DNA of 7,776 bases, from positions 1 through 7,776 of the forward strand of contig JAPLHM010000097.1 in assembly GCA_026389635.1 (NCBI GenBank), read 5' to 3'. The position numbers were made by a program, and so were the translations under genes. Within the stretch, counting starts at the first letter, position 1, and every line of letters begins with the position of its first letter. Shown in pieces: positions 1-6,135 of the stretch. The stretch comes from Chloroflexota bacterium (GTDB lineage Bacteria > Chloroflexota > Dehalococcoidia > GIF9 > UBA5629). The notes under the pieces were generated by a model. The model was not told where the DNA came from and made no database searches. It was given only the letters and a program-made list of their open reading frames with translations.

Positions 1-706
1 GGCGGGGCGACTCGGCATACCGGCCGTGATCATGGTGCCGGATGGAACGCCGCAGCCGAAAATAGATGCGGCAAGGGCCTACGGCGCCGAGGTCATCATA
101 GGCGGCGACCTGAATAACGTCGAACCCCTCATTGAAAAGGCTTTCGCCCTGGCCGCCCAAAGAAAGCTGGAGCCGATACATCCCTTCGAAGATCCCCTTA
201 TCATAGCCGGCCATGGTACCCTGGGCCTGGAGATACTGGACGACCTGCCGGAGGTTGACATCGTCATCGTTCCCGTGGGGGGAGGCGGGCTGCTGGCGGG
301 GGTTGCGGTGGCCCTGAAACAGTCGAGGCCACATATAAAGGTGTTCGGTATAGGCCCGGTCAACGCGTCCAGCATGTATACCAGCTACCACAGCAGGAAA
401 ATGGAGACCTTGCACGACATGCCGCAGACGATAGCCGACGGCATACGCACGCCCATGGTCAGCCAGGTGACGCTCGAGCACGCCCTCAAGTACGTGGACG
501 ATATAATCACGGTGACCGACGACGAGATAGCCGCGGCCTTGAAATTGGCCTGGAGCAGGCTGAAGGTAGTGGTTGAGCCGTCCGGCGCCTCGTCCCTGGC
601 AGCCATAACTGCCGGCAAGGTCCCCATGCCTCAGGGGGCCCGGGTGGTATGCGTATTCAGCGGCGGCAACGTGGATCTGAAAAAGGCCGCAAAATACCTC
701 GCCTGA
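1..706 (+). CDS. Serine/threonine dehydratase (PLP fold type II), 3' part
   Basis: This is the C-terminal 234 or so residues of a pyridoxal-phosphate dehydratase of the threonine deaminase/serine racemase family. The frame is open from base 2, so the gene begins upstream; the GTG at 26 encodes an internal valine and is not a start. Visible family marks are a GIPAVIMVPDGTPQPK stretch, then YGAEV, then HPFEDPLIIAGHGT, which resembles the family's HPFDD...AGQGT. The glycine-rich phosphate-binding loop GGGGLLAG lies near bases 277-300, and the C-terminal SGGNVD is typical. The PLP lysine would lie off the window. The protein ends just after SGGNVD, so it lacks the C-terminal ACT-like regulatory domain of biosynthetic IlvA. 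That fits a catabolic enzyme (TdcB-like) making 2-oxobutyrate or pyruvate plus ammonia, or a serine racemase. The family is certain; the exact substrate is not. It is convergent with iorB. Confidence 0.9.
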   Translation, partial: AGRLGIPAVIMVPDGTPQPKIDAARAYGAEVIIGGDLNNVEPLIEKAFALAAQRKLEPIHPFEDPLIIAGHGTLGLEILDDLPEVDIVIVPVGGGGLLAGVAVALKQSRPHIKVFGIGPVNASSMYTSYHSRKMETLHDMPQTIADGIRTPMVSQVTLEHALKYVDDIITVTDDEIAAALKLAWSRLKVVVEPSGASSLAAITAGKVPMPQGARVVCVFSGGNVDLKKAAKYLA

Positions 707-743
707 GGCTCCTTCCGCTTATATACGATTGGAAATAAGCAAT

Positions 744-780
744 ACACAAGGGCCGCACCTTCAAGGTGCGGCCCTTGTGT
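744..780. terminator. Perfect 18-bp inverted repeat, probable bidirectional terminator
   Basis: Bases 744-761 (ACACAAGGGCCGCACCTT) and 763-780 are exact reverse complements around a single central base, so the transcript would form a stem of about 17 bp with a 3-nt loop. The hairpin lies 37 nt past the dehydratase stop and 12 nt past the iorB stop on the other strand, the usual place for a terminator shared by convergent genes. There is no clean T tract after the stem on the plus strand. On the minus strand the sequence after the stem is only moderately T-rich. The hairpin is certain; its terminator role is inferred. Confidence 0.8.
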
Positions 781-792
781 CCGTAACAGGGA

Positions 793-1407
793 TTACTGCC
801 CGGCGGCCATCTCCTTGCCTCTGTTCAAGGCCGCAACATTCTCCTTGATGGCTTTGGGGAACATATCCCTGATGGTTTTTTCTACGGCCTCCTGGCTTGT
901 AGTGACCAGGCCTGTCTGGATAAGCGCCCCGATCAGGATCATGTTGGCCAGCATGGCATTCCCCAGCTTCTGCGCCTCCTCTGTTGCCGCCACTACGTAG
1001 GTTTTGGCCGACATGCCCTTTACCTGCTCCAGCAAGGCCTCAATATTGGGATAGCCCGCCCCTGAGCCGGTAAAATCAACGGGGTGGATGGGACGGGGGT
1101 TGAGCACAGTGACCACGTGTTGATTGCCGAAGGATTTAAGTACCCTCAGTGTCTCCACCGGCTCCATGCCCAGCACTATGTCAGCCTGTCCCTCGGGGAT
1201 AAGCGGGCTGTACTGTTTCTCTGCAGAAATTTTAAGATGGCTCATGACTGAACCGCCGCGCTGCGATGCTCCGTAGGTCTCGCCGATGGTGACAAAGTAG
1301 CCGTCATGCACCAGTGTATTGCCGAGCACCAGCGTGACCATTACATTGCCCTGGCCGCCAACACCCGCCACGACTACGTTTATGGGGTCTTTAGCAAGCT
1401 TGTTCAT
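793..1407 (-). CDS. iorB: Indolepyruvate:ferredoxin oxidoreductase, beta (gamma-domain) subunit
   Basis: This 204-residue protein is the small subunit of the IorAB 2-oxoacid:ferredoxin oxidoreductase, which converts indolepyruvate and related arylpyruvates plus CoA to acyl-CoA, CO2 and reduced ferredoxin. Family marks are the N-terminal VVVAGVGGQGNV (glycine loop at residues 15-20) and ETYGASQRGGSV (residues 43-54), both typical of the pyruvate ferredoxin oxidoreductase gamma domain, and LGNAMLANMILIGAL near the C terminus. The start is ATG at 1407. GGGAGG at 1415-1420 sits 7 nt upstream, and residue 1 here directly precedes the conserved domain. The frame stays open to an ATG at 1464, but the 19 extra residues are the reverse-frame reading of the iorA end and do not look like the family. 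The start overlaps the iorA stop by 4 nt (ATGA), indicating translational coupling. Length is normal for IorB. The preferred 2-oxoacid cannot be told from sequence. Confidence 0.93.
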   Translation of the reverse strand: MNKLAKDPINVVVAGVGGQGNVMVTLVLGNTLVHDGYFVTIGETYGASQRGGSVMSHLKISAEKQYSPLIPEGQADIVLGMEPVETLRVLKSFGNQHVVTVLNPRPIHPVDFTGSGAGYPNIEALLEQVKGMSAKTYVVAATEEAQKLGNAMLANMILIGALIQTGLVTTSQEAVEKTIRDMFPKAIKENVAALNRGKEMAAGQ

Positions 1408-3344
1408 GTTACCGCCTCCCTGGTGATGGCGCCCTCGGGACAGATATCGGCACAGACCCCGCACTCGTTACAAATAACCTCGTCGATCTTAGATTTACCG
1501 GACACCGGGTCCCAGATCAACCCCGGGCAGCGGAAGACCCGCGTACACAAACGGTTGCACCCGCAATCCTCACCCAGGCACTTCTCCGGATCGATTTTCA
1601 TCTTGTAAGGCTTCTCTTCTTTCTTCTGCCTGACCAATTCACAGGTGCGACGCATGATGGCTACCCTGGCGCCTTCTTTCTGCTCGATAAGGTCGAGCAT
1701 GGTGCGGGTGGTGTTTTTCAAATCGAAGGGGTCGCACACCTCTACCCGCGCGCCGATGGCCCGGCAGATATTCTCCATGCTGATCTGCGCCGCCGGTTCG
1801 CCCATAGCGGTAAGCTCCGTACCCGGGTGCGGCTGAAAACCGGTCATGGCCGTGGCGCCGTTATCTAATATCACCAGCGTGAAGTCGGAATGGTTGTGCA
1901 CCCCGTTTACCAGGGAGGGAATTATGGAATGGTAAAAGGTAGAATCGCCCACTACTGAAACTACCGGCTGGTCGAAGCCGAAGCGGTGCAACTGGCCAAA
2001 GCCGTTGGCCAGCCCGGCCCCGGCGCCCATGCACTGGTGCGTCCGCGTCTGAAAGAACCCCGCGGGGCCCAAAGCCATGGTATAACAGCCTATATCACCC
2101 GTGACAAAGCCGTTGCGGCCGTCCATGGCCAGCGCGTTCTTGATGGCCCAGAAGGAGGCCCGGTGCGGGCAGCCGGGGCAAAAGGTCAGCAGCCGGTCCA
2201 TGACATACTGCTGCGGCACGGCCTCCACTTTCTTCATGTAGTCTGCGTCGCGCGGGGCATACTTGATATCCAGCACACCGGTGATGGCCTTGATAACGGC
2301 ATCGGGGGTCAGCTCGCCGAAGGAATTGAGGTGCCGCGTGTGATTGCCGTAGAACAGGTTGCGCTTGCTCTCGGGCGAGAAACCGGCAGCGAATTCCATG
2401 ATAACGCCCTCGAGGAAGGGGTCGGTTTCTTCGATGAAAAGGACCTTGTCCGCCCTGGACAAACAGCTCTTGACCAGCTTCTCAGGCAACGGCCACAGGG
2501 TGCCCAGCTTCAATATGCCGATGCGGTTCTCAGCCTTGAGCGCGTTGACGGCGTCCTGTGAATACAGCCAGCCCGAGCCGGAGGTAACGATGAGCAGGTC
2601 GGGTTTCTCGGGGCCGACGTATTTATTGTAGGGGGAGGACTCGAATTTCTCCCTTATCTTTTCGATACGCATATGCTGGAACATGTGCCGGAATGAACTC
2701 GGTATACACATGATGGGTGTGGGCATGGGAGCAGCCGGGTCAAAGTACTGCTCAAAGCGCGCCTTGTGTTTGACCACCGGGATTTCACCCAGCCTGATAT
2801 TGCCCCTGGCATGCGCAACCCTGGTTACACTGCGCATGATGCAGATGGTGCCGAATTCCTCGCTTATATCATATAAATACGGCATCATGTCCTTGGCTTC
2901 CTGGAAATCGCCGGGCTCAACCAGCGGTATATCCAACCACCTGGATACGGGACGCGAATCCGTCTCGTTTGAACTGGAATGGGCAGCGGGATCATCGCCC
3001 ACCATCAGGACCAGGCCCTTCTTGCCGATACCGCTCAGGATTATTGTTGAAAGGAAGTCGATGACAACATTAAGGCCGTTCATCTTCATGGCGACCAGCG
3101 ACCGCACGCCGGCAAAGGACGCGGCGGCACCGGCTTCGATGGCAACCTTCTCATTTACCGACCACTCCACATAAATATCGCGTTTCTTGGCTACCTCGGC
3201 CAGGCTGCTGAGGATCTCGGAGGATGGTGTTCCGGGGTAAGCTGACGCCCAGCCGATGCCCGCTTCCAGCGCTCCCCGCGCCATGGCTTCATTGCCGATA
3301 AATAATTGGTTGCTGCCCGGGGCATCTATATCGATATGCGGCAT
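1404..3344 (-). CDS. iorA: Indolepyruvate:ferredoxin oxidoreductase, alpha subunit
   Basis: This 646-residue thiamine-diphosphate and iron-sulfur subunit carries out the decarboxylation and electron transfer of IorAB. The N-terminal pyrimidine-binding domain shows AYPGTPSSEI (residues 35-44), WSVNEKVAIE (61-70), GLNV (90-93) and DDPAAHSSSNETDSR (117-131). The cofactor-binding domain shows CPGCPHRA (389-396), GDIGCYTMALGP (416-427) and the ThDP/Mg motif beginning GDSTF (466-470) and ending in ILDN (492-495), followed by TAMTG. The C terminus is ferredoxin-like. The second cluster is canonical, C625-x2-C628-x2-C631-x3-C635-P. The first is unusual, with Cys at 589, 594, 596, 600 and 606. The start ATG at 3344 has GGGAGG at 3353-3358 with 8-nt spacing. 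It follows the FrhB-like gene with a 1-nt gap and overlaps iorB by 4 nt. The family is secure. An arylpyruvate substrate is known for characterised relatives, but related branches may use other 2-oxoacids. Confidence 0.94.
   Translation of the reverse strand: MPHIDIDAPGSNQLFIGNEAMARGALEAGIGWASAYPGTPSSEILSSLAEVAKKRDIYVEWSVNEKVAIEAGAAASFAGVRSLVAMKMNGLNVVIDFLSTIILSGIGKKGLVLMVGDDPAAHSSSNETDSRPVSRWLDIPLVEPGDFQEAKDMMPYLYDISEEFGTICIMRSVTRVAHARGNIRLGEIPVVKHKARFEQYFDPAAPMPTPIMCIPSSFRHMFQHMRIEKIREKFESSPYNKYVGPEKPDLLIVTSGSGWLYSQDAVNALKAENRIGILKLGTLWPLPEKLVKSCLSRADKVLFIEETDPFLEGVIMEFAAGFSPESKRNLFYGNHTRHLNSFGELTPDAVIKAITGVLDIKYAPRDADYMKKVEAVPQQYVMDRLLTFCPGCPHRASFWAIKNALAMDGRNGFVTGDIGCYTMALGPAGFFQTRTHQCMGAGAGLANGFGQLHRFGFDQPVVSVVGDSTFYHSIIPSLVNGVHNHSDFTLVILDNGATAMTGFQPHPGTELTAMGEPAAQISMENICRAIGARVEVCDPFDLKNTTRTMLDLIEQKEGARVAIMRRTCELVRQKKEEKPYKMKIDPEKCLGEDCGCNRLCTRVFRCPGLIWDPVSGKSKIDEVICNECGVCADICPEGAITREAVT
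1415..1420 (-). promoter_or_regulatory. Ribosome binding site of iorB
   Basis: The minus strand reads GGGAGG 7 nt before the ATG at 1407. This decides the iorB start against the longer in-frame ATG at 1464. Confidence 0.8.
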
Positions 3345-3345
3345 G

Positions 3346-4485
3346 TCAATGTCCTCCCTGTACGCTCACCCGGTGACCCAGCAGCTTATTCTTGAGACTG
3401 TCCGCAATGCCGAGGTACATCAGGTCGTTTTTATGGCCGGTTTTCTTCACTATTTCCTGCACGGCCCGCGCCTTCTTATTGAGGGCGGCCTCTTTAAGGT
3501 GCACCAGGTTCAGCGCCGGCAGGTCCTTGATTTCAAGCTTGCCCTTCTTTTTGGCCTCCGCGATAAGCTCCGCGCCGCGCTGCGTGCGGACGATCACCGT
3601 GTTCCAGCCATCGACCCCCTCCACCGAACCTACCGATATGTCGGTAAACTCGGCCGTCATATCGAGGCAGTAAGCACAGGTAGGCATGCGGTAATTCCTG
3701 ACATCATCCAGGGGGAAGGACTTTACCTCCTTGCCGATGTAAACGTCGAAGCGGTTGGCGGGCGGAGGCGGGATGTCAAATTTCTTCACTTTCGGCAGGT
3801 CGACGTTGTTCTTGAGAAACTCGTAGAAGCGGTCATACGCCAGAGCCCAGGTGCAGAACAGACCAATGGAGAATCTGACGTTATCCAGGTTGGCCCTCTG
3901 CATGGGCGGACCGAGGCGCATCTTGGCCAGCGCGATGGCCTGGCAGGGCGTGACCACGATGCCCAGGCTGTCTTTACTGTCCCTGGGTGTGCGGTTGAGT
4001 GCTTCCAGCACGGGGTAGGCCATGTAGCTGGATCCGGCGCCTGCCATGACCTCCGCCGCGCTGTGCGCCACGGACGCCGCCGGCAGCCTGTCTTCTCCTG
4101 TTTTAGTTGTGATGGCCGCATCCACCAGGCCGCTCTCCATGGCCAGCAGCAGCAGTGAAGTAACCGTTCCGCCGTATTGCGCCCCTGACCTCACTTTAGC
4201 ATCCTTCGACCTGGCCATAAAAACGTCTTTCACGGTCCCGATCTCGGCCCCGCTGAAGGGAACGCCGAAAATATTATTGCTTATAGCATCGAGATCAGTG
4301 CTCGTACGCGGACAGTACTCATAACAATGCCCTTCCTCTCGTGTACAGAAGTCCAGCATGCGGATTTTGCCACGGTAAAAAACGGTATACGGACAGTCTC
4401 CGATGCAGGCCCCGCAGAGGGTGCACAGGCCCTTATCGATGACCTCCTTGAACAGTTCCCCCATGCCCTTTGTTTTGGTTACCAT
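3346..4485 (-). CDS. FrhB/FdhB-family flavin and iron-sulfur protein (F420 hydrogenase/dehydrogenase beta subunit-like)
   Basis: This 379-residue protein belongs to the coenzyme F420 hydrogenase/dehydrogenase beta subunit family, soluble FAD and [4Fe-4S] proteins that move electrons between ferredoxin or partner subunits and F420 or other acceptors. Near the N terminus is a ferredoxin motif, C21-x2-C24-x2-C27-x3-C31-P, followed by Cys 47, 54 and 58. FrhB N-domain marks are AQYGGTVTSLLLLAMESGLVDA (102-123) and VVTPCQAIA (177-185). The C-domain shows PTCAYCLDMTAEFTDISVG (268-286), a well-conserved family block. The start ATG at 4485 has GGGAGG at 4491-4496 with 5-nt spacing. It is the first gene of the iorA-iorB operon, so it is most likely a dedicated electron-transfer partner of IorAB. 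Its acceptor is unknown. Relatives use F420, ferredoxin or none of these, and no F420 biosynthesis gene is in the window. The family call is firm; the role is inferred from context. Confidence 0.87.
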   Translation of the reverse strand: MVTKTKGMGELFKEVIDKGLCTLCGACIGDCPYTVFYRGKIRMLDFCTREEGHCYEYCPRTSTDLDAISNNIFGVPFSGAEIGTVKDVFMARSKDAKVRSGAQYGGTVTSLLLLAMESGLVDAAITTKTGEDRLPAASVAHSAAEVMAGAGSSYMAYPVLEALNRTPRDSKDSLGIVVTPCQAIALAKMRLGPPMQRANLDNVRFSIGLFCTWALAYDRFYEFLKNNVDLPKVKKFDIPPPPANRFDVYIGKEVKSFPLDDVRNYRMPTCAYCLDMTAEFTDISVGSVEGVDGWNTVIVRTQRGAELIAEAKKKGKLEIKDLPALNLVHLKEAALNKKARAVQEIVKKTGHKNDLMYLGIADSLKNKLLGHRVSVQGGH

Positions 4486-4540
4486 TTACGCCTCCCTGGA
4501 TCTTGTTTGGACAAACGGGTCATTTGACACAGCAACGATT

Positions 4541-4569
4541 ATTCTAAGACCACTCTAATTATTATTCAA
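4541..4569 (-). promoter_or_regulatory. Probable sigma70-type promoter of the frhB-like/iorA/iorB operon
   Basis: The minus strand has TTGAAT (4569-4564) and TAGAAT (4546-4541) separated by exactly 17 nt. These match the -35 and -10 consensus at 4 and 5 of 6 positions. A start of transcription near 4534 would leave a leader of about 50 nt before the ATG at 4485. The surroundings are AT-rich compared with the coding DNA. Found by eye only. Confidence 0.45.
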
Positions 4570-4581
4570 ATACAATTTGCC

Positions 4582-4625
4582 TGCCACAAGATTGCTTCGT
4601 CGCCTGCGGGCTTCTCGCAATGACA
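4582..4625 (-). repeat. Degenerate dispersed repeat (TGTCATTGCGAG...GCAATCT type)
   Basis: On the minus strand this spacer reads TGTCATTGCGAGAAGC, a short GC-rich middle, then CGACGAAGCAATCTTGTGGC. It resembles the short imperfectly palindromic intergenic repeats, of the form TGTCATTGCGAG...GAAGCAATCT, that I recall being scattered in many bacterial genomes. The arms ATTGC/GCAAT (4591-4595 and 4617-4621) and an inner GCC/GGC (4602-4604 and 4609-4611) could pair. The nonamer CGCAATGAC occurs at 4616-4624 and again at 4634-4642. It lies between the end of the UxaA operon and the promoter of the next operon. Only one copy is visible here, so repeat status rests on recognition of the motif. Confidence 0.5.
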
Positions 4626-4665
4626 TTTTTGGGCGCAATGACTGTACTCCCAGCCTCAGTCAAGG

Positions 4666-5814
4666 TTAGAAAGTCGCCCCTTTCTTGAGGCAGTTAAATA
4701 CCGAGGACCTGTTTATCTCGGCACTGGTCAGCCCTCCGCCGGCCGTGCGCACGATGCAATCAAATATCTCCCGCCCGACCTCCCTGACCGTTTTGCCCGC
4801 ATCTAATATCGAGCCGGCATTGACGTCGATATCGCCCTGCATGTTATGAAAAGTGGTGGAATTGCTGGTTACCTTGATGACGGGAACGGCGGGGAACCCG
4901 GCGGGTGTGCCCCGTCCGGTGGTGAAGACGATAATCTGCGCACCGCCGCCAGCCATACCGGCCATAGCGTCGATATCATACCCGGGCGTATCCATGATAA
5001 TAAGTCCCTTCTTTATTGGCCTGGCGCTGTAGTCCACGACTTCACGTATGGGCGTCGTGCCGGACTTGGCATTGCAGCCCAGCGATTTCTCGGTGATGGA
5101 GGAGAGCCCGCCGTCGATATTGCCCGGGGCGATGACCAGGCCGGCCAGCTCGCCCAGCGCGTCTTTAACATATTTTTCATGGCCGAGTATCAGCTTCTGT
5201 AACTTATCGCCCAGTTCGGGACTGTCGCAGCGACCCTTGAGAATGTGGTCGGTGCCGATCATCTCGGTGACCTCTCCCATGACCACCGCAGCCCCTTCAC
5301 CCACCAGCATGTCGGCAGCCACACCCAGGGACGGGTTGGCAGTCACGCCGGAAATGGCGTCCGAGCCGCCGCATTTGAGCCCGATCAGCAGTTCGCTCAC
5401 TGGCACAGACTCCCTTTGCCGCCCGGCAAGTTGCCTGATAAATTTCTCTACAATATCGATGCCCTTTTTGGTAGTGGCCGCGCTGCCAGCCTGTTGTATG
5501 ACCAGCGCCTCGGCCGGCTTGCCTTTGACCGCATCCACCAGGTGTTCAGCCTTGAGCAGCTCGCAACCCAACCCGATGGCCAGCACGGCGCCGACGTTGG
5601 GATGGTTGACCAGCCCGCTGAGCATGTTGAAGCTGGTGCCCCAGTCATCGGGGCCGTAGCCGCAGCCATAGGCATGCTGCACAGTGACGATATCCGGGAA
5701 GATGCGCCCCAGCGCATCGACTACCCCGTTGGCGCAACTGACCGACGAGACGACCAGAACGTGGTTGCGCACCCCGTACCTGCCGTCTGCCCTTTTATAT
5801 CCTTTAAATTCCAT
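4666..5814 (-). CDS. UxaA-family lyase, large subunit (altronate/galactarate dehydratase or sulfolactate sulfo-lyase type)
   Basis: This 382-residue protein corresponds to the catalytic part of altronate dehydratase (UxaA), without the N-terminal SAF domain, which is encoded by the preceding gene. Family marks are GYKRADGRYGVRN (residues 5-17), VSCANGVVD (25-33), YGCGYG (49-54), GLKCGGSDAISGVTANPSLG (145-164), EVTEMIGTDH (181-190), GNIDGGLSSITEKSLG (231-246), MDTPGYDIDAMAG (274-286) and TTGRGTPAGFP (298-308). Relatives are metal-dependent enzymes (Fe2+ in several). They eliminate water from altronate or galactarate, or sulfite from (2R)-3-sulfolactate in SuyAB, which is also split into a small and a large subunit. 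Cys 27, 51, 84 and 148 are candidate metal ligands. I start it at ATG 5814, because AAAGGAG at 5825-5831 is 10 nt away; the GTG at 5823, three codons earlier, is only 1 nt from it. The substrate is not determinable. Confidence 0.88.
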   Translation of the reverse strand: MEFKGYKRADGRYGVRNHVLVVSSVSCANGVVDALGRIFPDIVTVQHAYGCGYGPDDWGTSFNMLSGLVNHPNVGAVLAIGLGCELLKAEHLVDAVKGKPAEALVIQQAGSAATTKKGIDIVEKFIRQLAGRQRESVPVSELLIGLKCGGSDAISGVTANPSLGVAADMLVGEGAAVVMGEVTEMIGTDHILKGRCDSPELGDKLQKLILGHEKYVKDALGELAGLVIAPGNIDGGLSSITEKSLGCNAKSGTTPIREVVDYSARPIKKGLIIMDTPGYDIDAMAGMAGGGAQIIVFTTGRGTPAGFPAVPVIKVTSNSTTFHNMQGDIDVNAGSILDAGKTVREVGREIFDCIVRTAGGGLTSAEINRSSVFNCLKKGATF

Positions 5815-5824
5815 CTCTGTCACG

Positions 5825-5831
5825 CTCCTTT
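5825..5831 (-). promoter_or_regulatory. Ribosome binding site of the UxaA-family large subunit
   Basis: The minus strand reads AAAGGAG with 10 nt to the ATG at 5814, but only 1 nt to the in-frame GTG at 5823. It therefore favours the ATG, which also puts residue 1 at the family's usual short lead before GYKRxDGR. Confidence 0.65.
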
Positions 5832-5833
5832 AT

Positions 5834-6103
5834 TCAGTTCCGCTCGATGGGCTGTGTATTATGCACATGCACCCACTGGCCCTTCTGGATATCATCCCTG
5901 GCCTGCACGATGGGCTCGCCGTAACGGATAACAACCCGTCCGGCCTTGATGTCGCTAAGCGCTATCTTGTGGCTGGCGGAGATGTCCTCAGCCGCATTCA
6001 GCAGCTTCACGCCGTCGACCACGATGTCTTCGCCACAGACTATTTGTCTTATTGCGATGACCACGTTATCGCGGGGATTCACTTTCAAAGCGTTATTGTT
6101 CAT
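5834..6103 (-). CDS. UxaA-family small subunit, stand-alone SAF domain
   Basis: This 89-residue protein matches the N-terminal SAF domain of altronate dehydratase and the small subunit of split members such as SuyA. Recognisable positions are NPRDNVVIAI (9-18), SASHKIALSDIKAG (42-55, where the family usually has GHK), a YGEPI segment (61-65) and the terminal GQWVHVHN (75-82), with conserved His 45, 79 and 81. The domain ends directly after HN, where fused UxaA proteins continue into the large domain. The ATG at 6103 has GAGGAGG at 6114-6120 with 10-nt spacing. The stop is 19 nt before the ATG of the large subunit, so the two are surely co-translated partners. In the complex this domain is expected to cover the active site or help bind the carboxylate. 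There is no signal peptide or membrane segment; the enzyme should be cytoplasmic. Confidence 0.88.
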   Translation of the reverse strand: MNNNALKVNPRDNVVIAIRQIVCGEDIVVDGVKLLNAAEDISASHKIALSDIKAGRVVIRYGEPIVQARDDIQKGQWVHVHNTQPIERN

Positions 6104-6135
6104 TTCAATCTGTCCTCCTCGTTAAAGTAGGCTAT

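Noticed and set aside
1408..1464. Longer N terminus for iorB from ATG 1464
   Set aside because: The extra 19 residues overlap the iorA ferredoxin end and do not resemble the family, and the strong GGGAGG site serves the ATG at 1407.
1986..2561. 191-residue open frame on the plus strand
   Set aside because: It is antisense to the conserved ThDP domain of iorA and has no protein family features.
3256..4158. 300-residue open frame on the plus strand
   Set aside because: It lies antisense to the FrhB-like gene and the iorA start, has no recognisable domain and a composition typical of a reverse-frame reading of GC-rich coding DNA.
5815..5823. GTG start for the UxaA large subunit
   Set aside because: It is only 1 nt from the AAAGGAG sequence, too close for a working site. 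The ATG at 5814 is 10 nt away and fits the family N terminus.
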